Assembly: GCA_963971425.1 (NCBI GenBank)
Contig: OZ020519.1
Span: 12,850,028-12,914,027, forward strand
DNA length: 64,000 nt
Reading direction: 5' to 3'
From: Bryoerythrophyllum caledonicum
Lineage: Eukaryota > Streptophyta > Bryopsida > Pottiales > Pottiaceae
This document shows positions 24,243 to 36,757 of this stretch, piece after piece. The stretch's first letter is position 1, and the number at the start of each line of letters is the position of its first letter. The translations under genes and the position numbers were made by a program. The notes under the pieces were generated by a model that saw only the letters and a program-made list of their open reading frames with translations, made no database searches and was not told the origin of the DNA.

Positions 24243-27200
24243 CTACATGACTTTACTTGTTTTAGTGGCCACTGATATCTTGTCTCTCGCCGCTTTCGAT
24301 TTCTGGTAGCTCTTGTATGTCCAGGCGCCCAAAAAGAGCACAAGGCCAAGAGCAATCACTGACCAGAACCAGATCACCCTCTTAGGCACAGGGTTGGTGA
24401 AGAGACCTGAACATATGAAAATGAGTTAGTGGTGGTAATTTAGATAGTGATTGTGAAAATGTATGTTAGAAGTGTATCATACCTCGTCCAAATTTAATGC
24501 AAATGAGAGTCTCCATGATGGCTATGCACACGGCCAACCAACAGAAAGCACCGAGCTTCTTCACAGGTGCCCTGAGAAACACCATGATTATACAAAAGTT
24601 AGGTTGAATTTGAAGGCATCTCATGAGGTGAAAATGAACCAGTATCCTTGCATAATCATCTCTCAAGGCATATAATTGACTGTGACACTGACCGTGTTTG
24701 CAGGAACACGTTGTATTCTCGAATTGCAGGGTTTGCTATGAGCCACCATATTGCAAGGCGGTATGTGACAAGAGCGTTGGCGGGAGGAACCCACAGAATG
24801 TATTTGAGGAAGAACCCCATGACCTCCACCACCTCAATCACCACAAACAAGCCCAGCACTTGGAGGAACCGCAACGGGCCTTGGAGGGCGTTCCATTCAT
24901 CTTTGTCCCAGTAGGATGGAGTGAACTGTCCAAGCGTTCTCTTCACCTGTACCGAAATTGAACACCTGTGATTTATCACTTTCTGAACAGAATATCATAC
25001 TAAAGCTGAGGAGTTTTCACTCAGAATCATGTAACTTGTTACACAAATTTCTGTTCATGAGACGATCACATTATACGTCTGAGGTGGGAGAAAAAGGGAG
25101 TGAGAAGGATTGCTTACCTTACTATACAGCGACTTCTGCTGACTCACCCCAACCCAATTGTAAGTCTTCCCATCAAAATAATTCACTGTCTTCATTCCTG
25201 ACCAGATCCCTGTGCACGTGAAAGATCATCTTTTATTCCACTTTCACCTCCTGTTACTTTCTTTTTAAAAGAACCACTATTCAGTAACCGAAGTGTAGCA
25301 GCAATAATTTGCAACCAGCACTACGGAGATGGAACTTCAAACAAAAGCAAGTCGCTTCAGGACCTTAGCAATTTGTCGTCGAATAAAGAGAAATAAGCTG
25401 TAGAGAAATCGCATGTTTAAGAGGAAAAACTATTTTTGACTTACCAAACCAATTGCAAATCAACACATCTAGAACAAAGCTGTCCCACCAACACTCTTTG
25501 AAGTTCACCAGCATATGGATAAGGCTTCTCTGCATACATATACCGCCCAATGTGGGATGTAAGCTGCGTGCTTCTTTGTTCAATATGTTGTGAACGTTAT
25601 CAGCTGGAAAGCGTTAGTAAAGTATGTATGGAACAAGCACAGATAAATGTCAAACACAAAAGAATTCGTTCCCTTCATGGGAATTGCATACCTCTGCAAA
25701 TTCGAAAACAATTGAGAGGCACCATAAAAAGGGCTCATTCCGGATCATAATAGCCTTGGCCCACCATCCGATGGTATGAGCCAGTGCGTACTCATCAAGG
25801 GCAGCATTCTGCACCAAAAAACGGATTAAAAAGTGGTTTCATTGAACATCAAAAACTAATACAGGAACAGAGTATTTATTGCATGAAACAAAGGAATAGC
25901 TGAATAAATATGGACACGATACCCACATAGACGTAATAAAACTTGTTTGGTTTTTCTGGCGTGTAAATTCTGCAGTCCTCAGCATATGGTCTCTCTTTCA
26001 ACGCTGCACAAAAAAAAAACCATCCAAATAATGAATACATGTTGTTCTCTTGGCCAACATCAGTTAAACAAGGACAATGAGCTTTTATTCTTAGTTACAG
26101 GTGTAACAAGGCCGGTGACAGAACAACTCAGCCCAGCATCAGCAAGGAGAAAACCTAAAGAGAAAGTCAAGCGGACTCCTGGACTCTGAGAGATTGAATG
26201 GGAGGATATTGTTGCTTACGAACGCCGAGATCTGGATGCAAATGCTTCAAAAGCAGCCGAGCATCATCACGGTTCTGTGAAACAAGAGAATTTCAATCAG
26301 TTCAAACATACTCAATTCTCGTGAAGTGGAACCAGCTATTTGTTACATTACCCGAAGTTTGAATAAGAAAACCAAGCTTTTTTTAATTTAGAATAATTGA
26401 ATTAACCTCTGAATAATCCCCAATATCAAAAATCAACTGAAAGGAGCCAAAAGGCAGATCTCATGCAAACTCTTCCTTCACTCGAAAGACGGCTGAAACT
26501 ACTTTGATTTCAAGCTCGTCTACAGATGTAATAACTACTTGAAGTGAGCAGACAGTAGTCAAAAGAGGCAGCATCTTATTGAAAGTGTGAGTGACTCAAT
26601 TCACGTGAGAGTTTAGATCGTACCTGAAACAAGAGAAACGTGAGAATGACAAGATAAACGACTGCTATCCCGTGAACCAAGCGCCAAAACGCTGGATGAG
26701 GTCGAACCAAAATCCTGCACATCAATCAAAAGCGTTCTCATAACAGATCTAATAAAGATTATTTCTTACATCACACAGAAACTTCCACAACAAACTGGTA
26801 AAAAATCACAGTCCACTTACGTTGGAGTTGCTTGCAAGATACAATACCCAAGAAACACAGCAATCGTTGCCCACACACCCCTGCACAAAACTCAAACCAT
26901 GACGTGAGCTCTATCTACTCACAAATGCAAAGAAACATTTAACTCATAATCAAACACATGAGAACCTGACCTTGTAAACTAACACGAGCGAGTATGAAAG
27001 TAAAACCTCACCGTTTCGTGTTGGTGATTGGGTCGAGGACTTGTTGTCGATCTTCTGATTCAAAGACACCGCCCGCCCATCTGCAACAACAACAGGAAAT
27101 TTCGAACCACTGATCTAAACCCTAATTTCTATACAAATGCATGCAGGATGATCGATTTGACGTACGCAACAAGGGCTGCCCCGGCGAGCGTGACGAGCGC

Positions 27201-27350
27201 GGTCTGGGGTTTATACATCCACGCCGTCAACGGATCCACATCGCTCAGAATTTCACGCGCCATCACCTCGCTCGACGTGCGCATCAGTCCCCGAGCAGCC
27301 CCGTTCGCCGTCATCATCATGGGCCCCGGCGGACCTACCTCTTCTCCCAT
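24243..27350 (-). CDS. PSS1: Phosphatidylserine synthase, base-exchange type (PSS1-like)
   Basis: Twelve exons with consistent GT-AG sites and phases: 27166-27350, 27012-27080, 26821-26880, 26624-26714, 26220-26274, 25927-26003, 25692-25808, 25445-25529, 25118-25209, 24693-24946, 24483-24571 and 24243-24406. They total 445 codons plus stop. Signature blocks are [12 protein letters not shown] near the N-terminus, [52 protein letters not shown] and IREYNVFLQ. It exchanges the head group of an existing phospholipid for serine in the endoplasmic reticulum. Several hydrophobic spans fit a multi-pass membrane protein. The C-terminus is lysine-rich ([13 protein letters not shown]). No lesion was seen. 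Confidence 0.94.
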
Positions 27351-27953
27351 GACCAATCCACCTCAACGCTCAAACAAGCTCCTCCAAACAATCTTTCACC
27401 AACACTGCAGCGAGCGTCGGGATGGAAGACGACTTCTGCACCAACCCAACTTACTAGTGAAGCAACCAAATCTATTACTACTCGCAAGCCCTCTAATTCC
27501 TCAACCAGCCATGATCCAAGCTCAGGAAAAAGCCTTTTCCAGCACTACGTCGATGAAACGCTTGCACATGACCAACGCTTCTTTTCTACTCATTCTGGTT
27601 CTGGATTTCCAGATTACCCGTAGTTGCTTTTGCTGAGCCAGTTCAGCAGCTGCAAGTTCATGGATTGTCTGTCGAGCGACACTACAGCGGAGGATCTTCC
27701 GAGGTGCTTACAATAGTCACGGCACCAGGGTGGCATTATGCCGATCCGGCAATGAGCGTCGTCCACGGCGGAAGAGATTGAGCACATGTGGCTCCAGAGG
27801 CGGGCTTCGGGAGACCATGGTGGTCCCCAATCCCACTCTCCGTGGCGAGATTGAATGGAGCTCAAGAGTACCATCGCAGCTCAAGCCTACTGTTGTCAAC
27901 TACTACTTCTAAGACCTCAGTTCGAGTGCCTACTAGTCTCTGCAATAACTTAG

Positions 27954-28032
27954 ACGAATCAGGGGCTATTTTCTGATCGTGAGACCTCATCCTGATAATA
28001 TGAAACGGACACACAATCACTTGGTGACAACG

Positions 28033-28119
<87 letters not shown>

Positions 28120-28221
28120 GAATCAGGTACTATTTTCTGGTCGTGAGACCTCATCGTGAGACATAATATGAAACGGACACAATCACTTGGTGACAACGTG
28201 GAGAGAGAGAGAGAGAGAGAA
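27954..28221. repeat. (GA)n microsatellites inside a duplicated 80-bp segment
   Basis: A segment starting ACGAATCAGG at 27954 and ending GACAACGTGG is repeated at 28118-28201. The first copy is followed by about 80 bp of GA repeats (28036-28117) and the second by a shorter GA run (28202-28221). Replication slippage or unequal exchange would explain it. It lies between the start of PSS1 and the 3' end of STOP1, with no gene in the rest of 27351-28756. Confidence 0.9.
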
Positions 28222-28756
28222 CTAGTTCAATCCTGGAGCGATGGAATAAAAATATAAGATTAACATGATGCTGATGGAGCACATGCTAGATACAAGAGCA
28301 GCTAATCCAGCCAGCTTCATCACGAGCAGCAAGGGACACATGTGCTACGACTACATAAACCCTCTCCTTCTCCCTTTTTTCTCCACCGAGAAGACGGCAA
28401 TATCACCAAGGTTCAAATCTACAGCTCACACGGCCGGCGGGATCACAGCAAATTATGGGCCCTCATTTGCAGCGTCTAGAATGCAGGCAAAACCACACGC
28501 TCGAAGACCTCATCATCATCCTCAGCCTAAACCTACCACCACGTGTGATGAAGCGTGAGATCAGATTCCGGTGGCAGTGTTGAAACCATAGCTCGCGCTC
28601 CAAAGCTCACGATAATTGTGTCTGTACACAGTGTCGGTAAAATGTGAAGCAAACTAGTGTGGTGTCAGACGACATGGCGTTCTATCGATACCATAGGCTC
28701 AAGACAAGAATGATCACGATTTTTGTGTCTATACACATCCACCACATCTTCGGTTG

Positions 28757-30614
28757 TCAGTCCCAGAAGCGCATGGACGACTTGGTTTCTGAGCCGAAGG
28801 AGCCCTCGGTGGGCGACTCCACAAGCGTGCTGCCGCTGCCACCTTCGAGCTCGTGCATGGGCATGGCCGGCGTGTGGCCCTGGAACAAACCGATGTGCCC
28901 AAACAGCTTGTCTTTCCTGGAGAAAGTAGTTCCGCACGAGCACAGCCACTTATCCCTGCCGCAGTGCTTCTCATGCGTCTTGAGATCCGCCACCACGGAG
29001 AACTTCTTGGCCATGCACTTCTGGCACATGAGCAACTTGGGGCAGTGGCTCCTGCGGTAGTGGTTCTTCACGCACAGCATGGTCTTGAGCGGCTGGAACT
29101 TGCGGTGCTTCTTGTTGCGCTTGCAGCCCACGTAGGGGCAGGAGAACCGCCGCGAGTGAGTCACGATGTGGGCATCGGGCGCGCCACCGCGGTCGGGGCG
29201 CGCCAGAGCGGCAGGCGTCTTGTACTCATCGCCGTGGCCGCGCATGTGCATCCGCAGATTCGCGTCTCGCTTGAAGCCTTTCCCGCAGATCTCACAAAAG
29301 TGGGTGTGCTCGGCGAGAATCTCGGTTGCGTCCAATTCCACCAGGTCGAAGGATCCCGGAGGCAGATTCTCACCGTCGCTGTCCTCGTCGTCGACTCTGG
29401 AGTCGTTGTCTAGATCATCCATCCCGCCGAGCTCCGAGATGAAGCTGTTGTTGTTGGCTGCGCCTGAGCCTGAGTTGCTGAGCATGTTGCTCGCGACGCA
29501 CGTCCTGCTGCTGCTCCCGAAGTCCTTGTTGGTAATCTGGTTGCATAGCGGCATCGCAGGGCTGTTGCCTCCCGCTTGTTGTGGCACTGGCAGGTCTGTC
29601 TCACTGCTCAGGACGGGGAAAGCGTGGCCGCCGCCGTTAGAAAATGGCCGGAGCGCGCTCACACCTGTGTTGACATCAGAGACTGGCGAGGTGTGGAGCA
29701 AGTTGGTGTTGAGCACGTTGTTGGTTGAGGTGCTGCCTCGTTGTTGCGGCAGGATGGTGCTCTGGAAGAAGTTGGTTGGGTTGACGGCGGCTTGCAGGAG
29801 CTGGCTGAGGGGGAGCTCGGAGGACTGGTTCACTTGCTGCACGCCGGAGGTGAATGGCTGCGGGAGCAGGCCGATGGCGACCACAGCGAGCTGCGAGATG
29901 ATGCTCACGACGGCCGCGCTCGCCGCCTGCTGCTGCGCCACCACGTTGCTGTCCGTCTGGCAGTGCGCCGTCTGCGCGATCAGGGGCACCAGCGCTTGCA
30001 GCTGCTGGATGCGATCCTGCAGCATGGACAGGTGCTCCATGATGCCCTGCACGTTCTGCTCCACCATCACCTGACTGGTGAGGCTCTCGGAGAAGCTGCT
30101 ACCAGGGTTCATCATCTGGTTGCTGAACTGCTGTTGCGAGTCCAGGCTTGAGTTCATGCTTCCTTGCTGGTGCAAGTGCTGAAACATCCCCGTCCGATTC
30201 CCTCCATTTGCCTGCCCACCGTTGAGAAGCATTGACTGTGCATGTTGCTGCTGCTGGTGATGTCCGTGGCCTTGCTCCTGTAACATTCAGATATGTCAGG
30301 ATGTGCAGATCCATGGTCTACAGCAGAGCATGCAAAACAATATATTCTCCATCTGCAGGCAAAGATTGACATGCCTGCCTATCATAGCAATCTCGCAAAG
30401 TAGCGAAATGAATCTTGTTGAAACAGATAGAATGTGAAGGAAAACAGTGGATGTTATTGCAAACCTGTCCGTTGACACTCAGGGAAAATCCGAGAGATTG
30501 ATTTTGGTGGCCTTGCTGTGGCATGGAGTTCGAGAACTGTCGCAGCTGCTGGCCAAGAAAAGCTAAGGTCGACAGAGAATCGTTGGCTGCACTGGGAGAG
30601 AGCTCACCCTGCAT
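28757..30614 (-). CDS. STOP1: STOP1-type C2H2 zinc-finger transcription factor
   Basis: Two coding exons: 30465-30614 (50 codons from [12 protein letters not shown]) and 28757-30277 (506 codons), 556 residues in all. The N-terminal half is Gln/Asn-rich. A helical stretch, [20 protein letters not shown], follows. The C-terminal third has the zinc fingers: [20 protein letters not shown] at about residue 380, then [20 protein letters not shown] and [20 protein letters not shown]. This is the conserved finger array of SENSITIVE TO PROTON RHIZOTOXICITY 1, a nuclear regulator of low-pH and aluminium responses in plants. The upstream exon's 5' splice acceptor near 30648 implies an intron in the 5' leader. 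Confidence 0.93.
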
Positions 30615-32250
30615 CGTATGTACGCTAGAGACCGGACCGCCAATTGATCTACAAGAAATAATTATCACACATATATCAGAAGCCAAATTCTACATTCATT
30701 ACAGATCTCAGACGTTACAAAGTAGGTGTTAAGATGCCAAGGTCAATGACAAACTAATGGTCTCCATGCGAATGGCATACCAAAAATGCTGGATACAATG
30801 CACATTGACCTAGTTGTAATGCTCCAGAAGCCCTCCAAGAATCCAACTTAGGGACCGGCTCCCATCTGAGAACCAAAGTTCAACTGATATCTAATGCGCC
30901 AAAGGTCCAAAAATGTGTACCTCATCCAACTGAATCTGCCCCTTGTTCTCCCTCTGCGGAAGGTCGCTGAGAAGAGGGAGGGCACATGCACGCCGTCACA
31001 AGCATCGGTTGCGGATCACCACTTGCATACGCGCACTCGGTTGACATACTGCAACCCAAAAACTCGGAATACATTCTACCACCGCTCCTACAAGACATAA
31101 AAAGAAAACGCAGATAATCAGAAGCTTGACAAAAGCATCACGCATCGTCTGGTGCAAGGATGGCATATCAACCACATAGCACCTGGTAACCAGCTCCGGC
31201 TCATCCTGTCGGACAGTGACATACCCTCCCTCCATATAAACAACTAAAAGCTTGACAGGTAATATAAACCAAATATCAAATTCAAGTCAACATCCAAAGC
31301 TATATCACTAGCTCAATCAAGTCAGTCATTACATTAGTACTACTCAATTCACCGTGACAAAAACGCGTCAGGACTTGGAGTTAGAGTGGTGTTAACATGA
31401 TGAATTGTAGACTAGATTCATTTGCTTAACACCACTCCTGACCCCAAGTGCGAACACACTCTCAGTGCAGATCAGAGACCCCACTTTCGGATACTCTGTA
31501 GGAATCCAATAAACTCAAACTTGCTCCTAACCCTCTCCCAATGAACCCATCTGAGTCAATTCCCACCGAAGGAAAACCAAAGAAAAGTACTACACACTCG
31601 ACACCACAGCAGTAACTATCCGCAACAACCGCTATCCGAAAAACCATACCCTACGAGAATCGAAAACAACCTTCCACAAAGAGAAAGCTCCAGAAACAAA
31701 GACACGAAAGTCTGCAACGAAGGTAATAGCATGCTCAGAGATTCTCAACAACCCTCAAAACGAAGTAAAGGAGGGGCTAGACCTAACTTGGTGTCTTTAA
31801 CCGTGGATGCATCTTCCTGGACGAGAGCGAGAGATTCTCACCTGCGACGTTGTCATGTCCCACAGAAAAACCTCCTTCACGGCACTTCCCTCCTTCCTTC
31901 CGCCCTGGCACAAACCGCCTCAGAGGTGTTGGTCAGTAGGTGAGGAGCTGCTTGCCACACGCGCTTGTTGCTGCAGGAAAGGCCACGCTTGCCGCTTTCG
32001 AAAGCTGCTTCGGAAGGAGCTGCACGCGGTCCGGGGCGTTCGAAGGCGTCAAGTTGCGCTCACACAGATTCTCAGAGCATCAGCCATTTGCGGACGGCAT
32101 CTCAGAGCACCTCCACCGGTCCTCCAACCCGGTGAAGACTTCCCGGGGACCTCCCAACCAGGCCTTTTGTTTTTGGCGATCTGGAGCAAAAAAAGCGAAA
32201 TTAAATTTCCAAAAGTAGAATATTCCCAAAAAATTGGGAAATTTTAAGGT
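30615..32250 (-). promoter_or_regulatory. 5' leader and promoter region of STOP1
   Basis: A splice acceptor just upstream of the start codon (exon begins about 30648) shows that the leader is split, so more leader exons should lie to the right, perhaps in the GC-richer part at 31840-32150. A 12-bp inverted repeat (GAGTGGTGTTAA at 31384-31395, complement at 31426-31437) could form a hairpin. Open frames here (for example 31807-32247) show no known domain. Confidence 0.4.
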
Positions 32251-32808
32251 TTTATGTCGCCAAAACTTCATTGATGGCCGTTGGCATATTGCCATATTGC
32301 TACTAATGAAAAATGGGGACTCCAACTTGTCGCCACAAAGGATGTACAAATCTATGTTTATAGAGATGAATTCTCCGAAATGGATACTTACGGAGAAAAT
32401 TTGTTTTGCATATGCTACACCTCTTCTCTACCTCTAAAAATTGGTGTTCAAGAAACTAACATCATGATTGACGTGATGGTAATGAATTTAGACCTTTGTG
32501 TAGTGCAAAAATTTGACACCAAGTGAAGTCAAAGTCTGCTAATCCACTCAACGCAGGGAAGAAAATTAAGCATTTTCTTTTATTCAAACACAATAATCTT
32601 TCAATCTATGTGGTCAAAGTTTATGAATTTTTTTGTCCACCTTACTCACGGCCACCTCTCCATAATCCACATTAATTTCGTGTCAACAATTTTAAATCAT
32701 CCCACACTATTTTATGAGGAACCTAGTTTGATGTGGATTGAGAATTGAGGTGGACCAGTGTAATTTGGGTGTACAGGAATCAGTGTAGGAATTTCGAAAT
32801 AATCTAGT

Positions 32809-33056
32809 CCACACTATATGCAATGTTTGGTGTAGTTGATTTTGCATCCTGCCACCTTTCTGGTGTTATTTTTGGATACTAGCGAATAAAATAATAGGAT
32901 GGACAGCAAAACCGAGCGGAGTAAGTATACACCTGGGTGCTGCAGTAACGAGGGGTCGAAATGAAAAAATAAGGAAGGATAGGGGACTAATCTCGCAAGT
33001 TTGTGCAAAGAGTGGGCACTTTCTTTCGTCTACACCAAACACTGAATATAGTGTGG
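32809..33056. mobile_element. MITE-like element with 26-bp inverted ends
   Basis: The left end (32809-32834, starting CCACACTATAT) and right end (33031-33056) are reverse complements with two mismatches, about 248 bp apart overall. Neighbouring sequence at 32730-32768 resembles 33050-33090 in direct orientation. A related 'gaatatagtgta' stretch occurs inside the piggyBac-like element near 12190. There are no coding sequences and no obvious target duplication. Confidence 0.5.
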
Positions 33057-33335
33057 ATTCATAATTGATGTGGATCAGCCACATTAGTGGTGAAGAACTA
33101 TCAGGTCGTCGGTTCATTAATCACTGTTGAGAATTAGGTAGATGGACTTAAAGTAAATTCATTTTTTGACTCCACGTCCCCAAGGATGAGGTGATCTTGA
33201 GCCTTCGAAGTTTATCAATTGATCGGAGCTGATTGCAGCTTACAAAATACAATCTCCCGGTGTTAGTGGCTAGATCAGTAATTGGTTCCTGAACAAAATG
33301 ATGAGGCTTCTGAAGTTCTTTAATGACAGGGAGAA

Positions 33336-36300
33336 TCAGTGTTTGAGGATGCTGAAACTGCACTTTTCTTTGGGGCCGAGTAAGATATCTTTTGTGAGCC
33401 ACCCTTCGTCCTTGATGGCGCCCAGGAGGGGTTCAAACTCCGCTTCTGCTTTCTGTCTGCTCTCCACAAGAAGGTTGCGCCAAGCACCGTCAATGTCTCC
33501 TTTCTCATATTGTTTACCTGCACGTTCAAATACACAGACTGATTGAAATACCCCGTTTCAAATGTGACGCCAGAATACTTAACAAACAATTGCTAAAAGT
33601 GCACATACACTCTAATCAGCATCATAAGTAATCAACCATAACCTCACATTTCAACTTCGAAAAAAGGATCAGATGGCGTTACCAAGTTGCTCCAAGATTG
33701 CTTTCGAGGTTATCATAGCCCTTATATGACATACCTGAGGTGGAAAATAGAGCAAAGACACAATGTATCAAGTACATGGGTCAAATGAGGGTGTAAAAAG
33801 GAGACACACAATCATAACATGTGCTGAAAAATAACGCATAAGAATTACTAACCAACTATTAACATCATGCATTTCTAGTCCAAAAACACCTATGTTAAGA
33901 AGTTACGCACCTGCAAGACTCCCATCATTATATCTTCATTGTTTGCCTTCTCATGTAGCCACAGGAGCAGCCCCGGCTGCCAGCCAACCAGAATTTCTGA
34001 GCACGACGATCCTATCATTTATAAAAGGTCAAGGTGAACCTGCAAAGATGGAAAAGTTGCACATACTTGCGAAAAGCCGGGCTGAACGCGAAAAGGTGAA
34101 GACGAACGTGGCTCAAGGCAGAGAGCATATCGCTGGGAATCGTGTAAGTCGAGGATGTTAATGAGACGTTCCGGTGTGAGAAAGCTAGAAGAAACGGCAC
34201 CAATCCGTAACAGCAATTGCTGTTTACAACCTGCCACCACCATTTGTAAACCCAAAGTGCAAGTCAAGAAATTTCACGAGGCTGCTCCCGATACAGGAAT
34301 CAGAGATGCTCTTGCAATTTTCTGGCTCTTATCTCTTTTCAAGTCGCAGCCATCTCAAATCAGCCCATGACATCAAGACAGTTACTTACCATAAAAGAAG
34401 TCAAGAAGAGCGGCGTTTTCAACCTTGCTAACCTCCTCAAAGCTTGGTATCCTGCGGTCCTTCACCCAGGTACTCATAACAATCTCCAGCCTCTCCTGTG
34501 TATGCATGAAGAAACTTAAGAAAGTGACCACATTCACGCTACGACCACATATAGAAACTTTCTCAAAGCATCATGATTACAGGATGGGAACATGATAAAT
34601 CCAAATGCTATTTTGCGACTCCATAATCAACGATTGTAGCACAAGCAAGGTGGTACCTTGTTCAAAGTTTGTAAGTGCACAGCTTGAAGCTGATTATAGA
34701 TGGCATATAATTCTGCCAATGCCAAGAAGGGATAAGTTACGAAAGGAAACACCCTTTCAATCGTAGGATGGTGATGGGTGATCTGATTCAGACAGATTGC
34801 AACCGCAAGTCCAAAATTGTCGGCAACCACTGTTTGTGCCTGCAATTCCGAAAAAGCACTGTTCAAGCCTTAGACAAATAAAAACAGCAAATTCAGTAAT
34901 CCATTGTTACATTAAGTCTGAGAAGTTTTAAGATAACACCAAGTCAAAACCACTACAAACTATGAACGTACCTGGCCCTTGGCAGAAATGTCCGCCAAAT
35001 TATTCCCCAATGCAAAACTCCGGTGTATAGCTGACTAAAAAACTAACACTTGGTTGTTAGCAAGTTAGAAATAATAGACAGCGTAAATGAATTTTTTAAA
35101 GAAGAAAAACCAATATTTTCAATGGGTGCATCTTCTCAAGAGAAAGGTATGCGATGCGTACACTTGTAGAGAGGTAGGCAGCATATGCGATTGATTTCGC
35201 AACGTGGGCCAGAGTTGCTAAGAGCAGGAAATAACGAGGAAACAAGGGCGTCATAATCTCCAAGCCTACACTCAAACTGAACAGCGCTGATGTTGAAAAC
35301 CGCACTTTCTGCAAAGAAACAATCCATCAGATCCATCCCCCCTTTCAATTCCAACTGTCCTTCGCCAAATGGTCCAATTACAACCGAAAGCCTCATAACA
35401 TCCTCCCTTGAACACTAAACCTTTGAGGCTAATATAAGACCCTCATTCAAACCACTTATGTATGCAATGCAATATGGAGGATCCAGTTGTGTACCAAAGG
35501 AACTCCTGACCTGAACCCCTAAATGACCAAACAATCATCTCTAGTTAAAAAAAACATAAACTTCCTTTGTGCATCCATGTTGTAGGATAAACTTTTCATT
35601 CTTTTCATTCGGCCCCCTCCTAGAATAATTCATTTGAGATTTAATGACATTTTTGTCCCCATAGGCACTTAGGGAGTAGATGAGATTAGGTACACAACTG
35701 AACCCTACAATGGCTTCACAAATACTGAAAGGAAAGCCAAAGATGCCTAACCTTGAGGTTGGAATCGAACGTGCGACCCAGACTTGCTGTGTAAATGAGT
35801 TTCCCCAGCCGGCCCAGCCCATCTTTCATCACCCAATTCAAAACTGCAGCTGCGGGAAGCCTGCGTTTCGCCCCTACTCCAATGGCCCACAGCATAGCCT
35901 GGAAAGCATGAATGAAAGAATGTGATGCTTATCTGGTTCATATGAAAACTCAGCCATAAGTAATGCCAGCAGTCTTCTCAACTCCTGAACCCTAAATAAT
36001 CAGCATCGCTTGTAAAGCATAAATTAAAGAATGCAGCAGTCACATGTGTATATGCTTGTCACACGAGGGATCATACGAAAACTCAGCATCAATCAAAATA
36101 AAATCAGCACTGCCAGTGATCTTCTCAAACCCTGAACCCTAAACCCTAAATAATAATGAAACCCATAGCACAGCCAGCACAGCCAATAAATTGAAGAATG
36201 TAGCACTTGACGAGGGCTCATACGAAAACTCAGCAAAAACCCAAAAGCAACGAGCAATGCCAGCGATTTTCTCAAACCCTGAACCCTAAACCCTAACCCT

Positions 36301-36757
36301 GAAGAAAGAAGGGGCACACCTGAGTACACTGAAAGTGCAGAATCGAGCTGAAGAACCGGTGCACCAGTTTCCACTTGAGGTAATCAAGGTAATGGGGCCG
36401 CACTTGGTCCGGAACGAAAATGCGCAGCAGCGTCTGCTTCGCCCTGACGAAACTCTCGCCGTCCTCCCGCGGCCGCGCCTCCTCCTCGACCTCCACGGTG
36501 CGCATCCGCTCGCCATCGAACACATACTGCCACCGCCGCCCGCCTTCCAGGACCACCACGGGGAGTGCCTTCCCTGGGCGCCTTCTTCCACGCCCCTGCA
36601 GCCATTCATCAACGAATGACTGCACTGCTCCCCTCCTCCTCCTCCTCCTGCTGCAGCTGCTGCTGTTGGTGAGGCGGATGCTGGGGTTGTCCTCGTACAA
36701 GCATTGTCGTGAGGCGAAGGCAACGACTGAACCTGGTACGAGAGAAGTGGCGACCAT
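33336..36757 (-). CDS. RUS family (DUF647) protein
   Basis: About ten exons on the minus strand: 36320-36757, 35752-35898, 35162-35308, 34972-35034, 34657-34839, 34390-34495, 34067-34230, a stretch ending at 33911, 33683-33734 and 33336-33517. Recognisable blocks are AMLWAIGVGAKRRLPAAAVL, RYFLLLATLAHVAKSIAYAA, SAIHRSFALGNNLADISAKG, VHLQTLNK and DEGWLTKDILLG near the end. They follow the order of plant ROOT UV-B SENSITIVE proteins, implicated in UV-B sensing and vitamin B6-related processes. The start MVATSLVPGSVVAFASRQ could begin a transit peptide. The junction between the seventh and eighth exons does not fit cleanly in phase by eye, so that boundary is uncertain. Confidence 0.85.
35885..36305. 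repeat. Three diverged tandem units in RUS intron 1, with telomere-like motifs
   Basis: Each unit of roughly 140-150 bp contains 'catagc/catcgc', 'gaatg(t/c)', 'atacgaaaactcagc', 'gccag(c/t)gat(t/c)ttctcaa', and ends in CCCTGAACCCTAAA-type telomere-like sequence. The leftmost unit overlaps the start of exon 2, whose sequence 'cccacagcatagcc' appears to belong to the repeat. The unit therefore seems to have arisen from, or spread out of, the exon boundary. Confidence 0.65.

Noticed and set aside
27028-27636. Plus-strand 202-codon frame at 27.0-27.6 kb
   Set aside because: It overlaps the first exons of PSS1 in antisense and has no recognisable domain.
28853-30151. Long plus-strand open frames across 28.8-30.1 kb
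   Set aside because: They are antisense to the well-supported STOP1 coding region and show no domain.
36286-36723. Second minus-strand frame through RUS exon 1
   Set aside because: It is a shadow of the longer frame that joins in phase to exon 2.
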